A stretch of 64,000 nt of DNA, taken from Uranotaenia lowii. Taxonomy: Eukaryota > Arthropoda > Insecta > Diptera > Culicidae. The notes below the pieces were generated by a model that made no database searches, was not told the DNA's origin, and was given only the letters and a program-made list of their open reading frames with translations. Location of the stretch: NCBI RefSeq assembly GCF_029784155.1, contig NC_073693.1:330402592-330466591 (forward strand), in the 5' to 3' direction. Of the stretch, positions 33,541 through 45,868 are shown in pieces. The position numbers were made by a program, and so were the translations under genes. Position 1 is the first letter of the stretch. Every line of letters starts with the position of its first letter.

Positions 33541-34429
33541 TGCACCGAGAGAAATGTTTCGATAGGCTGTAACACAACTTCAATGACATTTACAACGTTT
33601 TTTTATCCTTTTGTCAGCTTCTATGGAATAAACTAAAAACTAGAGATGTACCGGATATTCGGTGCTGTTAAATCAAATAAAAACTTGAATTCCTCTTTTG
33701 AAAGTTCAAAATTGTGTGTCTAAAGACGATTTTTTACATTAAATTAAAAAAAAAAACAAAGTGTCTCTAATAAACTAAATAATAATAAACGTTAATGTTC
33801 GTTTAATCCTTAGATACGATTTACACTACTGCTTTAATTCGATGAAAATTCATATTTCAAGTACTTAATTTTCTATATTTTTCCTTCATTAGAATAATGC
33901 CTAGATTTTGTTCAGATTTTCCAATTTCTTTAAATCATCTAAAATTTGCCATCATTATTCTATTTAACATCTGTTTTGAAGATATTTTGCTCATCTAAAT
34001 CGATATCAAATAAACAATGTCAAATTGCTTGGCATCTGTTTCAACAATTTTTTTTCATACCCGATTTCACTGGAATTCATTCTCTTATTAATAAACGCAC
34101 TAGAAGCGACAAGCGACCTGATGCCATTTCAGTACGTTGTAACATTTTGAAAATCGACCGATCTTTCAATGAAGCGCGCTTAAATGAAAATGAACACTTA
34201 AAATCTCGGATAGACGACGAGAGCCCGAACTTGAAGAAGATCTTATGCATTACACATCTGGTAAAAAAATTTTGACACAAATACATTATGGGCATTTAGA
34301 TATATTACCCCGAAAAGTTCAAAAGGAATGCAAGGATGTTCTAATTTTCTTACACAAAACGTAAACCATTTTTAAAATAAGTTTCGTTTATAGTTTGACT
34401 ACAAAAATTAAATTTCTTCGATTTTTTTG
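33541..34429. other. AT-rich intergenic DNA, nothing recognised
   Basis: A 109-codon open frame (33,946-34,275) has no recognisable domain and no supporting signals. No repeat seen. Confidence 0.4.
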
Positions 34430-36440
34430 ACTTCTCTTTTGTTAGTTTTTGTAATAGAAGAATATGATTATGATTAATTTTATATGATTCCATTCCATGC
34501 TTTTTAGGATAATAATTCATTTCAGTAATTTGATTTTGAGTCTATTGTTATATTTTTTTTCTGATTTTTTCGTTCTAGCCTGTCTTTTCTTCGATTCGTA
34601 TTTTAAAACAAAAAAACGTATTGTTTATGATTATTTGTTGAATTTTCATTTTCTTATACAAACACTTTTTCCATAAATATTTCATTCATTTTATTAGCAA
34701 CTTTCAATAATTTTTATTGAATTGATAATCGTATCTATTTTTGTTATTCAATTTTTTTCGTTGCTATTCCTCCAAAAAATTTATATTATCCGACAATTTT
34801 CGTAACTTTATTTTTTTCCCATTTCAATTCATTTAATTTATTCCTATTTCATTTAACTCTCTACTTTTTTTTAATTTTCATTTGCTCCTTTTAATTTTTT
34901 TAATAAGTTCATTTGAATTTAGTTTTTAATTTTTTATTCAGCTTAATTTTATAGGTTTTTTTTTATTTTTATCTAAGTTTTTTCTTCCTTTTTATCTTTT
35001 TAAAAAAAAATTTCACCCCTTTATTCCTTTTTTTTCTTCTTATTGTTCTTTATATTTTTTTTCTTTTTATTTTTAATTTTTTGTTTTTTCTTCCTTTTTT
35101 TTGTTCATCCTTATTCCTTTTTTTATAATCATCATTTTATCATCAATCATTTTATATTATCCGACAATTTTCGTGACATTATTATTTTTTTTTTTATTTG
35201 CCCATTTGAATTCATTTCATTCATTCCTATTTCATTTAAACTCTGCACTTTTTTAATTTTATTTGCTTCTTTAAAATTTTTGAATAAGTTCATTTACATT
35301 TTATTTTCAATTTTTTACTAAGCCTAATTATATAGGTTTTTTTTTTATTTTTAATCTAAGTTTCTTCTTCCTTTTCCATCTTTTGTTTTTTTTTAACCCT
35401 TTTATTCCGTTTTTTCTTTTTCTTCTTCTAATTGTTTAATTTATTTTATTTTTTCTTTTTTTTCTTTTTTTTTCTTTTTTTTTCTTTTTTTTTCTTTTTT
35501 TTCTTTTTTTTTATATTCATTCTTGTTTCTTTTTCATCATTTTTTCCTTTGTAATTTTTTTTTCATTTTATCCTTTTTTCTTTTTTTTTTTCATTTTATT
35601 TCTTTTTCTGTTTTTTCTATTTTATTTCTTTTTTCTCCTTTTCTCCTTCAATTTCCTTTTCTTATTTTATCATGTTTGCCGAAATTTACTATTTTTAAAT
35701 TCTTTTTATTTCTTTTCCTTTTTTTTCGTTTTTTTCTTTTTTCTGGATTTAATTTTCGTTTTTTCCTTTGTTTTTTCTTCCCTTTTGTATTTTTGTTCAT
35801 TTCTTCCCTTTTTAATTTTTTTTCTTTTCTTTCTTTTTAATTTTTTTTTCTTTTCTTTCTTTTTTATTTTTTTTTCTTTTCTTCCCTTTTTTATTTTTTT
35901 CTTTTCTTCACTTTTTTTTTTGTCTTTTTCTTTTATTTTTCTATTTTGCTTTTCTTCTCTTTTTTCTTTTATTTCGTTTTGTATTTTTCGTTGTTTTATT
36001 TCGCCTTTTTTTTCTTTTAATTTTTTTGTATCATTTTTTTTCTTTTTTTATACCTTTTTTATATCTTTTTTTTTCATTTTTTTCATTTTTATATCTTTTT
36101 TTTCTTTTTTACATATTTTTTTTCTTTTTCATATCTTTTCTTTAATTTTTATATCTTTTTTTCTTGTGTATATCATTTTTCTATTTTATATATTTTTTTC
36201 TATTTTATATCTTTTTTCTATTTTATATCTTTTCTTCTATTTTATATCTTTTCTTCTATTTTATATCTTTTCTTCTATTTTATATCTTTTTTTCTTTTTT
36301 ATTTTTTTTCTTTTTTTCTTTTTTTCTTTTTTTCTTTTTTTCTTTTTTTCTTTTTTTCTTTTTTTTTCTTTTTTTTCTATTTCTTCTTTTGTTTTCTTTT
36401 TTTTTTCTTTTTTTTTATTCTTATCTCAAAATTTTATAAT
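34430..36440 (+). repeat. Polypyrimidine low-complexity tract
   Basis: The plus strand is overwhelmingly T with scattered C, and almost free of G from about 34,960 to 36,430. Local tandem units include TTTTTTTC runs (35,450-35,515 and 36,290-36,370) and TTCTATTTTATATC-type units (36,180-36,290). The Phe/Ser-rich open frame of 256 codons here is a composition artefact. Long homopurine-homopyrimidine DNA of this kind can adopt triplex structures. Confidence 0.9.
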
Positions 36441-37900
36441 TTTAGAATCTTCTAATCTTACGATTTTAATTTTTTATAATTTTTTTTGTTTGAATATTTT
36501 CAACTTTTTTTTGCTACACATTTTTTTAGTTGAATTTACTATTACTTTCTTTTGAAGAAGGATCAATATTATCAGAGTTAAACTAAAAGTTCAAAGTTGA
36601 AGTTTCAATGCGCGTGCATCCTGTTTCTATAGAAATATGGACGGTTTTGTAGGTGTACTTTTGAAAAGCGTTTGAAAATTATCTGACTCAATCATTCGAC
36701 GGATTCGATTATCCGATACGAAAAAAAATAGGTTGAACGTAAAATCAAGTTCGACTTGTATTAATATTTTTCTGTTCTGTCTTTTAGAAAAAAAAATATT
36801 TTTATTCATTTAACATTTTTGTAATTTTAGACCTTTATATTCACTTCTTCTTTTTTTCGTTTTTAAAAGTATTTTATAGTTTTCGTTTTTCAAATTCTCC
36901 CAAAAAAAATTAATTTATTGTCCACCACTTTCAATTTATAAGTTTCAATTTCAAACCTTTTTCAAACCCCTTAAGCCTTAAGGGGCCTTAATAAACTTTA
37001 AGATTTTATTCGAAAAAAAATATGATGAATTATTCGAAAAATCCAACAGTTGAAAAAGATAGGAACTAGCATCTTTTGTGTTCGTTTTTTTTTAAAATAA
37101 AAAATCTTCAGTTCTCGATTTCTTTTAAACTGATTGTATGCAAATTTTTGCATACCAGTACATGTTCCATTTGCTCCAATTTATTGAATATTTGAATTAT
37201 TATTGAATCCTCTCTCTCACGATGTCCGACTTATTTTTTAAAACTTTTATTTTTTTTTTTATTTTCAATGTTTCGATTTTTGATTTTAAAATTTAAATTT
37301 TATTTAAATTTTTCAATTCAATTCAATTCAAGATAAATTTACATTTTTACGAATTTAATAAATAAATTTTCATGAGGAACACAGTTTCGTACTTCCTAAA
37401 GTATTAATTTTTCATAAAAAAACAGTCTTCTTTACAATCTACTTTACAGAAATATAACAAAAAAAAAACAAGCGTGGATCTCAAGTGACGAAAACATAGT
37501 AATTTTCAAGTACCGGAAAATAAGCTCTAAAAATCGATAAATCATACTCATCTAAATTCTATGCACTGCTGCATCATGTACGCATTGTTGTTTAAGTTTC
37601 ACCACCATTAAAGTTTTGATTTTGTACTATAATCAATTTGAAAATTTATTTTAACTGTAACTTGTTGATTCGAAGCGAACAGAGACCAGTGACCATAAAT
37701 TTGAAAAAAATGCATGATGTAAAGCTACGTTTAAGAAAGCCGAATTTGGCAAGATATTTGGTTGAAATGACTGTAAAACTTACATCAAAAATATATAAAT
37801 CGAAGGAACCATTTAAAATTAAGGATTTTTTCCCGGAATTTTTTTGAAGAATTTAGGATTGAATTTGAAAGGGTTTTTTTTCCTCTTGCAACCAAGAAGC
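36441..37900. other. AT-rich intergenic DNA, nothing recognised
   Basis: No gene or repeat recognised. Confidence 0.45.
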
Positions 37901-39905
37901 ATTTCAGTTAAAACAAAACGTGCAATTGCCCAAGCCTGAAAGACCTTGCTACTGGAATTTAATCGATCCTTATTTGAAAAGAACCAAATTGCTCACACTT
38001 TATTACCCTCCGAATGGGCACGAGATTAACCAACAGTCCATTACCAGCTAGAGCCACAACTATGGACATATGTACATAAGTCAGCACCCAGACCTTGCAC
38101 AAAATTAATCAATTCAATCTTGAAATTGATAGAGACATGCTAGAACCGGTTACCTACAAGAAGAACGAAAAAAATTAAAGGCGCCCTTAATTGAACCAGA
38201 ATTTGATTCGGTTCCTATTCGATCTAGTTTTTCACTATAAGTACCCTAACACGACTTAGCTTGGCTATTAGCTACCGCGTAATGGAATGTGTCAGGGAAA
38301 AGAAAGATCCCGGCCTTAAGAAACATGACGCCGGCGACTACGACGTTTTGATCCAATTATTCAACTGTTGCGAATTTAATTTCCTACTTTCCAAAACCGC
38401 ACCCCGATTGGCAGTTTTACAAGTGACAAGGTGAAGAAAAACAGAACCCAGCCATCAGAAAAAAAACATACCTTCGCCAAAGAAGATTACGTGAATCTCA
38501 TCGGAGCCCCAACCCTTAGCCGGCAGGCTAGACGACAGGCGGACTGCAAAAAATGGTTCCAATCGAAATCGAATCGAAAAAATGGCGTTACAATTTAGCA
38601 CCATGCGCTGACTGACTGAATGACTGGTGTAACTCTATGATAAAGTCGAATTGCTGTCAGCTGAAAAAAAAACCTAACCTCAAACAATTCGCGTGGTGAA
38701 GGTTTTTCTAGTAACACCTGCGCGCATTTTCGCGGTTCGCGCGAAAAAAAAAACGCCTATACCGGCTGAAGAAATTTAAATCGAAATACTGGTTCTTGGC
38801 CGCGCCGTAGTCCCTTTGGCCAATTTGGCAGCTGAGTTAAGACTTGCTAGCTAGCTAGAAGAAATAATTTAAAAAACCATTACCAACTGTCTACTGGAAT
38901 GCAAATTCCTCAAGTCGTTGCATTGCATATTTTTTCGCGTCATGTGGTTGGGTTGATGTAACGAAACTGACTACCAATCGAAGAGTCGTTTGTTTGAGGG
39001 ACAAGTATCGAAATTAAAATTAAACTCTCCACCTTCATTGGCGCACCAGAATTCAGATTTTTTTTTTCATTATTTGACGGGTTGGCGATATTTTTGGAAA
39101 GATCTGAAGACCCTTGGCGCAAATTGTCAGAAAAAAATACCCACATCTGTAGGTAAAGATTTTTGTTTAGAGGCTTATAAGAGTTCCAAAAAAAAAACAA
39201 TTTAAAAATCAAACAATATCAATTTCGATCTCTTAAAACCTTCCTACCTACGAACTTGAACGGTAATTACAAAACAATAGAGACCGGGTGGGTTTCATTC
39301 ATTGACGCGTCTAGTCGATGGCGTCAAAAACCCTCCATCAATCCATTCAAGAGAAGAAATCCATTGTATGAGCCACAAAGTTTGTTTGTTTGCTTAATTA
39401 TGTTTTGTTCCATTTTGTTACCCCCAAATTCTTCGCTAGGAGTTCAATTCAGTGGCAATCACAAAGCTGCAATAAGTTTCATTCATCTTTAGTCAGCCAC
39501 TTTGGGGGCTGATTATAGAAACCAGTTTTTCGGGTTGAGAATTTCAATCGTTCGTTTATGGGTCGATGATTAGGGTCGATTGTTTGCTGTTCGAGTGATT
39601 AGTGAAATATCATCTACTTAGAGATGACTTAGTAAGCATCTTCCCCGTTAAGTGTCTATTGTATGAAAGGTTTGTTTTGTTTCTTAACCCTAATCCGCTC
39701 TCGAGTGTCAATATGACACTCTTGGAAGTTTGGCGGCTTGTAAATTTATTCGGGTGCATCCAAATAAAAAAAAATCTCGGGGACCCTCAATGAAATCTTG
39801 AAATCTTTAATTTTGCATAATAGCTTTTATATGGACCCACCCTGAAAGTCCAGGAAAAAAAACCGGGGGCATGATGAGCATTTTCTGCCGTAGAATCTAG
39901 CAGCG
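37901..39905. other. Unique, GC-richer intergenic DNA
   Basis: Single-copy within the window and clearly richer in G and C between about 37,950 and 38,850. It contains a GCGC-rich cluster at 38,719-38,747. No protein-like frame. It could be a promoter or enhancer of a gene outside the window, or an unrecognised non-coding transcript. Confidence 0.35.
38727..38747. promoter_or_regulatory. E2F-like palindromic motif cluster
   Basis: TTTTCGCG (38,727-38,734) is followed at once by TTCGCGCGAA (38,736-38,745), a perfect palindrome containing GCGCGAAA. These match the E2F/DP consensus TTTSSCGC in both orientations. No transcription start is known nearby, so the function is conjecture. Confidence 0.3.
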
Positions 39906-39910
39906 AATCC

Positions 39911-40326
39911 AACTCGATGAAGTCAACTGAATTATAGAGCTACAGCTTGACTAGTTAACATCTGACGATTTAGCCTAACCTAGGGGTGAGGTGTCGGAGA
40001 GGTAATCAGAAGACTCGAGTTCGATTCCCTGATCAAGGCTATTTTTTTTTTTTTCATTTACCATTCATGAACGATTTTTTTGTTGTAGCATTATACGGCA
40101 AACAAAGCACCAGAAATTCATAATTTTGTTATTGCTTTGTTTGATTGGTCTACGACTCACCGTTAAGTTCAAAATGCATCGATCATGAATGGTAAATGCA
40201 AAAAAAATCGACTCGACCAGGAATCGAACTCGAGTCCTTTGATTATCTCTCCGACGCCTTACGATTAGGCCAACTCGTCAGACTAGTCAAGCTGTAGTTC
40301 TATAATTCAGTTGACTTCATCGAGTT
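39911..40326. repeat. Inverted pair of tRNA-like (SINE) modules
   Basis: Arms of about 160 bp (39,911-40,070) and 143 bp (40,184-40,326) are reverse complements with moderate divergence around a 113-bp spacer. Each arm contains a polymerase III B box (GAGTTCGATTCC; 40,017-40,028 on plus, about 40,220-40,235 on minus). Each also has a plausible A box (GTTGGCCTAATCGTAAGGCG in the right arm, decayed in the left). Flanking sequence AACTCGATGAAGTCAACTGA is also inverted, so the whole unit, not just the SINE head, is duplicated. Confidence 0.7.
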
Positions 40327-40774
40327 GATTTAAAGCTGTATTGTATGGTTAAATAAGCGTCCTTCTGAAGGTGGCCATTATGACCTTTTCTCCCCTACAT
40401 ATCAAATACAGATCTATCTTTATCACATGAGATATGAAAATCCAGATCCTAAAATAACAAAAAATAGACAAACTTACTCTTCAACAACAGTAAAATTTAC
40501 CAAATCAATAGATATAACTTATCAAAAACAGGAAACAATTATACTAAAAAAAAGAGAAAAAAATAACCGAATTGATAAAAGTGACCAAGAGCTAAAAAAA
40601 ATTATATAAATACTCAACACAAAACTGGAAAGCATTTAAAGGAAAGAAAAAAAAATTTAAACTAGGACAGAAAATAAAGATTTGTTTGTTTGATCAAATA
40701 ACAAAAATTGTCAAATTCACGAAATTAAAAAGTTTAGGAAAAATTAAAACATATTCAAAATTGAATTTGAAATA

Positions 40775-41692
40775 CCGTAAAACGGGGTAACTTTGACCAA
40801 CAATAAATTTTTGCACATTATCATTAATAACTCAGTCCATAGTTTGAATTTTTGAAAACTGTTTTCTTCGTTTGAAAGCCTATTAATTGAGAATCAAATA
40901 GGCAAAATATGGTTTGTATTTGATAATTTCTTCTGTTAGTAAAAATGTAATTTCAAAATCTTAAAATATCTATTTTTTCCCAAGGCTCGTAAACAAACAG
41001 CTCTCCTGATGAATCCAAAAAGCATTTAGAATCAAATGGATTGTTGATTGAGAAAGAACTATTTGTTTCTTTGTATATGTATAGTTACAGTGCTATTTTA
41101 TAGTCATTTAGTGATACATTTTGGATATTTAAAAAATAAGGACATTTTCCAAGAGTAAGCCCGTATTGGACAAATGGATAGGAACCCTATCAAATGGTTA
41201 ACTTTGAAGAAAAAATGAAAATGGTAATAGTGGGAGGGCCTAGAAGAATGTGTGAAGATAAAATTTCTTTAGTATTTTGTAGCTCAAACTATTTAGCTAT
41301 TGTTTCAATTTATGCCCCTAAATGTATGTACCATCATAGTTCTTATTTGATTATATATGTTTTTTAAGGAAAACGTTAAAAGCAAGATAAAATTATTAAA
41401 CCAGCATTTGTAAATATTATGAAGGTGTTTTGTATCTCTTATGATCAGGAAAACTTGTTAAAAACGTCAAAACAGAGACATATCAATGTTACCCCAAAGC
41501 ATCAAATTCAAAACAGAGACGAAAACGATTTTTAAACAAATTTAATGTGGTCTTATAAGTTTCTGCAATCATGTTTTACGTTTACAGGAATTCAGTACTG
41601 ATTTTAAAAATATGAAACATGCCACATTCCCCTTTGCGATTATTTAATCGAAAAATATTGAAAAAAGTGATCAATATTACCCCGGATTACGG
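40775..41692. mobile_element. 0.92-kb TA-flanked TIR element
   Basis: The termini are CCGTAAAACGGGGTAACTTT (left, 40,775 on) and the complement of TCAATATTACCCCGGATTACGG (right, ending 41,692; given here as two adjoining words TCAATATTAC and CCCGGATTACGG), about 18 of 22 matching. TA lies on both sides (40,773-40,774 and 41,693-41,694). There is no coding capacity, so it is a non-autonomous Tc1/mariner-type element by target preference. An isolated CCCCTAAATGTATG word at about 41,315 matches the end of the element nested at 17,283. Confidence 0.7.
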
Positions 41693-41694
41693 TA

Positions 41695-42814
41695 TAAGAA
41701 ACTGACAGCAAAAAATAACTGAATTTACAATAATAAAACGTAGTTGGACTAGAAATAAGATGACAAAATCGACTCAATCGACTCCATAGATATTCAGAAA
41801 TTATAATTATTAAAAAAAAAGGTCAGAAACCCAAAAACCGCAACATACAATGAACACAATTTATCCTTGTCACATGTAATCTGACATAATCTGACATAAT
41901 TATCCGAACTAAAAAACCAAACCAATGACATGAAAATTGGGTAAATTTACAAAATTCCATTTTTTTGGAAAAACAATGTTTCATTTTTTTTTTGACTGAC
42001 AAAAAAAAAACAAAATTCAACAAAGAGACGAGATAAGACAATTTACGAAAAGGTGAGGAAATTTTTAAAAATAGAATAAAAGAATAAAGACACAGATCGG
42101 CAAAAGATTGCAAAAATTATGAAATCTAAAAAAAAATCAACATTGTGGGAGCAACGACAAAAATAAAAAATTGAAATTTTTTGTAATGCATAAACCTGAC
42201 AGTGTTACTTCCTTCATAAATTGTCAAATGGATAAAATAGGCGCAATTGGAAAATTCACGAAACTGAAAATTTTGCTAAAATTAACGAAACGAAACGATT
42301 GATTGAAACGCTCCCTTCGAAACTGATGAAATTGACAGAAGAAAGTAGAACATAATAAATTGAAAACATTCCTTTTATTTTGTTGTCTACATTTTTTTCT
42401 AAATAAACGAAATTGATTGAAAAATATCACAGAAAAAGTACTGTTATAAGAATTTGAAATCAACTGATTTAACAAAAAAAAAATTATAGTGTTTTCGACA
42501 GCAAACAAATTTTTTTTATGCCATTTAAACAAGTTTTTTTTGATAAATTAGAAATTTCAGAAAAAATGATTTCCGGAAAAAAGGGGCCAAAAAAGACTTT
42601 TCTAGTTTATCAAAATAATAAGAACAGTACAATAGACTGAGTGGATTTGGGGTCATTTTTGAAATTCTCAAATCCTGGTACCTTGAACGCTTTGTTTTGT
42701 TTCAAAACTAATCCATGATTTTTTGCAGAATTGTGAAGTAACTTTTACATGAAAAACAATCAGTTCGACTGACATCACTGCTGGTGCCTAGCGATGTTTT
42801 GCTTGACAAGTACA
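41695..42814. other. AT-rich intergenic DNA, nothing recognised
   Basis: No gene or repeat recognised. Confidence 0.45.
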
Positions 42815-43150
42815 CGGAAAATAATAAAAAAGGTGTAATTTATCGAGATAAAAAAGCTCGTGAAACCATAAAAGGTAACTTCTAGCTATTTGAGGTGAAA
42901 CTCACCTCACAGCGAGATAAAATTTACCTCTATCAAGCTGGAAAAAAGGTACAATTCAACGAGAAAAAATGTGAATCCGAAAAAAGTAAATCTTACCTAG
43001 TAGCGAGGTGAAGTTTACCTGAATTGAGGTACAATTCACCTAGAAAAAGGTAAATCCGAAAAAGGTACAGCTTACCTCGTGGCACGGTGAATTCTATCTA
43101 AATTGAGCTAAAATAAAGGTAAAATTCATCTAGAAAAAAGGTAAATAAAA
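42815..43150. repeat. Diverged GAGGTAAA-type palindromic repeats
   Basis: Alternating blocks such as GAGGTGAAACTCACCTC, GAGGTACAATTCACCT, AAAAAGGTAAATCCGAAAAA and GTACAGCTTACCTCGTGG recur at about 70-80 bp intervals. Each block is partly self-complementary. It looks like an old tandem array of short inverted units. Confidence 0.6.
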
Positions 43151-44097
43151 AAAATCTTCTACCCGCTTATGGCAGCTAAGCAGTTTTTTTTTTTATCCAG
43201 AAACAACTTTTGAAATGGTGCGCAATATTCAAGAATCAGAACTCAAAAAAAATTGTAAATATAGCTTTAAAATTCAGTTTCCGCTAGCTTCTTGCGTCTT
43301 TCATTTTTCTTTCCAACGTAATCTCCGTTACATTTAAACATGCATTGCAGAGATTACTACGGCCAGACCAACCAAGTGCTAAATACCGCAAAAGATACTG
43401 GAACGATGGAACGAATAAAGCGTGAAGTTCCCCGCCAAACGCTTCATACGGGTTTTTGTAAATATAATACAATGTAAAATCTAAAACTGTAAAAAGGTTA
43501 GATCTCACTAAATAAATTGCATCGAGAGGATACATTCTTTACTGATTCGGATCCGTTCGTCTTTAGTTGGCAAGATCAGAGTGGATGATGTTTTGATACT
43601 GGATTACAACCGAAACTTCTGAAGCCGCTTCTCACGTCTTTTCGGTGAATGAAATATCCCCGGGATTTTTCCTTTTAATACAACGCACTTCACAATTAGT
43701 TCACAACATTCATATTCGCTGTTATAATCAGCTAGATTCCATGTTTTATTATTTGTATTTATTCTATTTCTGACTTCTAGAAAAAAAACACTTTTTTTAC
43801 GGAGCGAAAATTTTGACGTCCTTGTAAGGCAACGCCTACTTGAACAGATTAACAAACCTTCCACATCAAAACGCGCTGATATGGGGTGTACATATCAAAT
43901 CTTACTCTGAATCCTGAAACGCAATGTTAATTTGCACATATTGTTTTTTTTATATATTTCAATAACTACACTTCGATTGCCTAACTTTTAAGGATTCCTG
44001 GTGATTATAAATATCACATAGGTATAAGTCTTACGAATAGATACCTACATAACTGTTTTCCTCCTTTCAAAACACTAAGTTTAGAAACAAAAATCAA
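43151..44097. other. Intergenic DNA, nothing recognised
   Basis: Open frames of 83 and 86 codons on the minus strand (43,284-43,535 and 43,604-43,864) have no recognisable domain. No repeat seen. Confidence 0.4.
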
Positions 44098-44460
44098 CCT
44101 GCTTACAAAACACCAGAACACTTAGCCCTCTAGAAAAACGCTGGAAGTTATTGCAAAATGCAAAAATCAATTAAGGTCCTACGGACGCGCAATTGATGCC
44201 GCCGTTTGAGTAACGAAAAAAAAAAACAAATCAATGCAAAAAAAGGAAAAAAATGCAAAACAATTCAGCTGAAGCAATAGCCGTCAGATTTTCTTGCGAT
44301 CCCTTCGGCTATGGCACAGGTTTCTGTTTTCCTCCTTCGCTACGATGAGGATTGTTGAAACAAATCTCATATGCGTTCAAATAGTAGTTTGTGCTGCTGC
44401 CGACTGACTGTCGTTAGTCTATATGTCTAATGTGATGTTGCACCCGTTTCTTAGGAATGT
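44098..44460 (+). repeat. Duplicated segment D, copy 1
   Basis: Matched by 47,857-48,265 in the same orientation. Shared anchors are CCCTCTAGAAAA with CGCTGGAA, AATTAAGGT with TACGGACGC, GGCACAGGTTTCTGTTTTCC with TCCTYCGCT, TGCTGCTGCCG with CTGTC, and TCTAATGTG. It is non-coding, and several shared blocks are unusually well kept compared with the spacers between them. Confidence 0.65.
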
Positions 44461-44461
44461 T

Positions 44462-45050
44462 TAGGGTTGCCAGATTGCCCGGTTTTATCCGGGTTTGCCC
44501 GGATATTTAATACAAAATTTAGGAACAGTCAGGCCCAGCCCAGATGCCGGAATTTCGTTGAAAAAAGCCCGGATTTTACCCGGATTTATCCACTTTATTT
44601 GGCAAATCAAATTAAAAAAAAAAAACAAATGGTGTTGTAGATTTTTTTTTTCGTACCTCCAAAACAAAATTTTTTGTGCAAGTTTTATAAAAATAATCAT
44701 ATCTGTTTTTTGGAATCCTAAAATACGGTTTAAAATCTGTCGATACATTTATAGAAACATACACCGTCTTAGCCGATTTAGGCTTTACAGACTGAATATA
44801 AATGACGTGGACAACTTAAGATTAACATTTAACACCCAGTACCGAGATGGGCATCGAACCCATGCCATTAGTGGACCAGCAATTATCGTCTTACCACGCT
44901 AACCACTCGACCACCGAGACGTACAAAAACTTTGATGCATAAATGATTTTTCAATAATTTTCCTTGATTGTTTCTGGGTTTTGACATAATTTGCCCGGAT
45001 TTTCGGTCGTCAATTTTCAAATTTGATGTCTGGATTTTGCCAGCCTATTT
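44462..45050 (+). repeat. Interspersed repeat family A, copy 2, split by a SINE
   Basis: It starts GGGTTGCCAGATTGCCCGG, continues through GGATATTTAATACAAAATTT, and resumes after the SINE with TTTTCCTTGATTG, CTGGGTTTTGACA and a GGATTTTGCCAGCCTA end. It is the partner of 2,170-2,530. The two ends show weak inverted similarity around GGTTGCCAG/TTGCCAGCC, not enough to assign a superfamily. Confidence 0.6.
44670..44923 (-). mobile_element. tRNA-derived SINE nested in repeat A
   Basis: Read on the minus strand, the head begins GTCTCGGTGGTCGAGTGGTT at about 44,922. It has an A box TGGTCGAGTGG and a B box GGTTCGATGCC (about 44,849-44,859 in plus coordinates), followed by a tRNA-unrelated body rich in A and T. 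The interrupted host repeat (copy 1 at 2,170-2,530 lacks it) proves insertion. The left end is uncertain; CGTAC and CAAAAC words lie on both sides and could be remnants of a target duplication. Confidence 0.7.
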
Positions 45051-45179
45051 CTTCAATTTTTTTGTATATTTTTTAAAATTTGTTTTAATTTTTTAAGATC
45101 GTTTTTTGTTTTTACACTTGGAAATTTTAAAAGTAGGAAGAATCTTAGTTCTGAAGCTTGAATCTGAAACCTTAAACAA

Positions 45180-45868
45180 GAGACATGAGACATGAAACAC
45201 GAGACATGAGACATGAGACATGAAACATGAGACATGAGACATGAGACACGAGACATGAGACATGAGATATGAGACATGAGACATGAGACATGAAACATGA
45301 GGCATGAGGCATGAGACATGAGACATGAGGCATGAGATATGAGACATGAGACATGAGACATGAGACATGAAACATGAGACATGAGACATAAGACATGAGA
45401 CATGAGACATGAGACATGAGACATGAGACATGAGACATGAGACATGAGACATGAGACATGAGACATGAGACATGAGACATGAGACATGAGACATGAGACA
45501 TGAGACATGAGACATGAGACATGAGACATGAGACATGAGACATGAGACATGAGACATGAGACATTAGACATGAGACATGAGACATGAGACATGAGACATG
45601 AGACATGAGACATGAGACATGAGACATGAGACATGAGACATGAGACATGAGACATGAGACATGAGACATGAGACATGAGACATGAGACATGAGACATGAG
45701 ACATGAGACATGAGACATGAGACATGAGACATGAGACATGAGACATGAGACATGAGACATGAGACATGAGACATGAGACATGAGACATGAGACATGAGAC
45801 ATGAGACATGAGACATGAGACATTAGACATGAGACATGAGACATGAGACATGAGACATGAGACATGAG
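45180..45868 (-). repeat. Heptanucleotide satellite (GTCTCAT)n, array 3
   Basis: About 690 bp of ATGAGAC units on plus, that is GTCTCAT on minus. This differs at one position from CTCTCAT in arrays 1 and 2 and lies in the opposite orientation. Variants (GAAACAT, GGCAT, GAGATAT, GACACGAG) are concentrated in the first 200 bp; the remainder is almost pure. The MSHVSCL frames on the minus strand are repeat artefacts. Confidence 0.97.

Noticed and set aside
35043..36555. Phe/Ser-rich frames up to 256 codons that mimic membrane proteins
   Set aside because: Pure composition effect of a T/C-only tract. The hydrophobic pattern follows from TTT and TTC codons.
44845..44922. Functional tRNA gene on the minus strand
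   Set aside because: It has polymerase III boxes but no closed acceptor stem, and it is continuous with a SINE body inserted into an older repeat.
45053..45865. Minus-strand open frames up to 270 codons reading MSHVSCL
   Set aside because: Translation of the GTCTCAT satellite, open in several frames at once.
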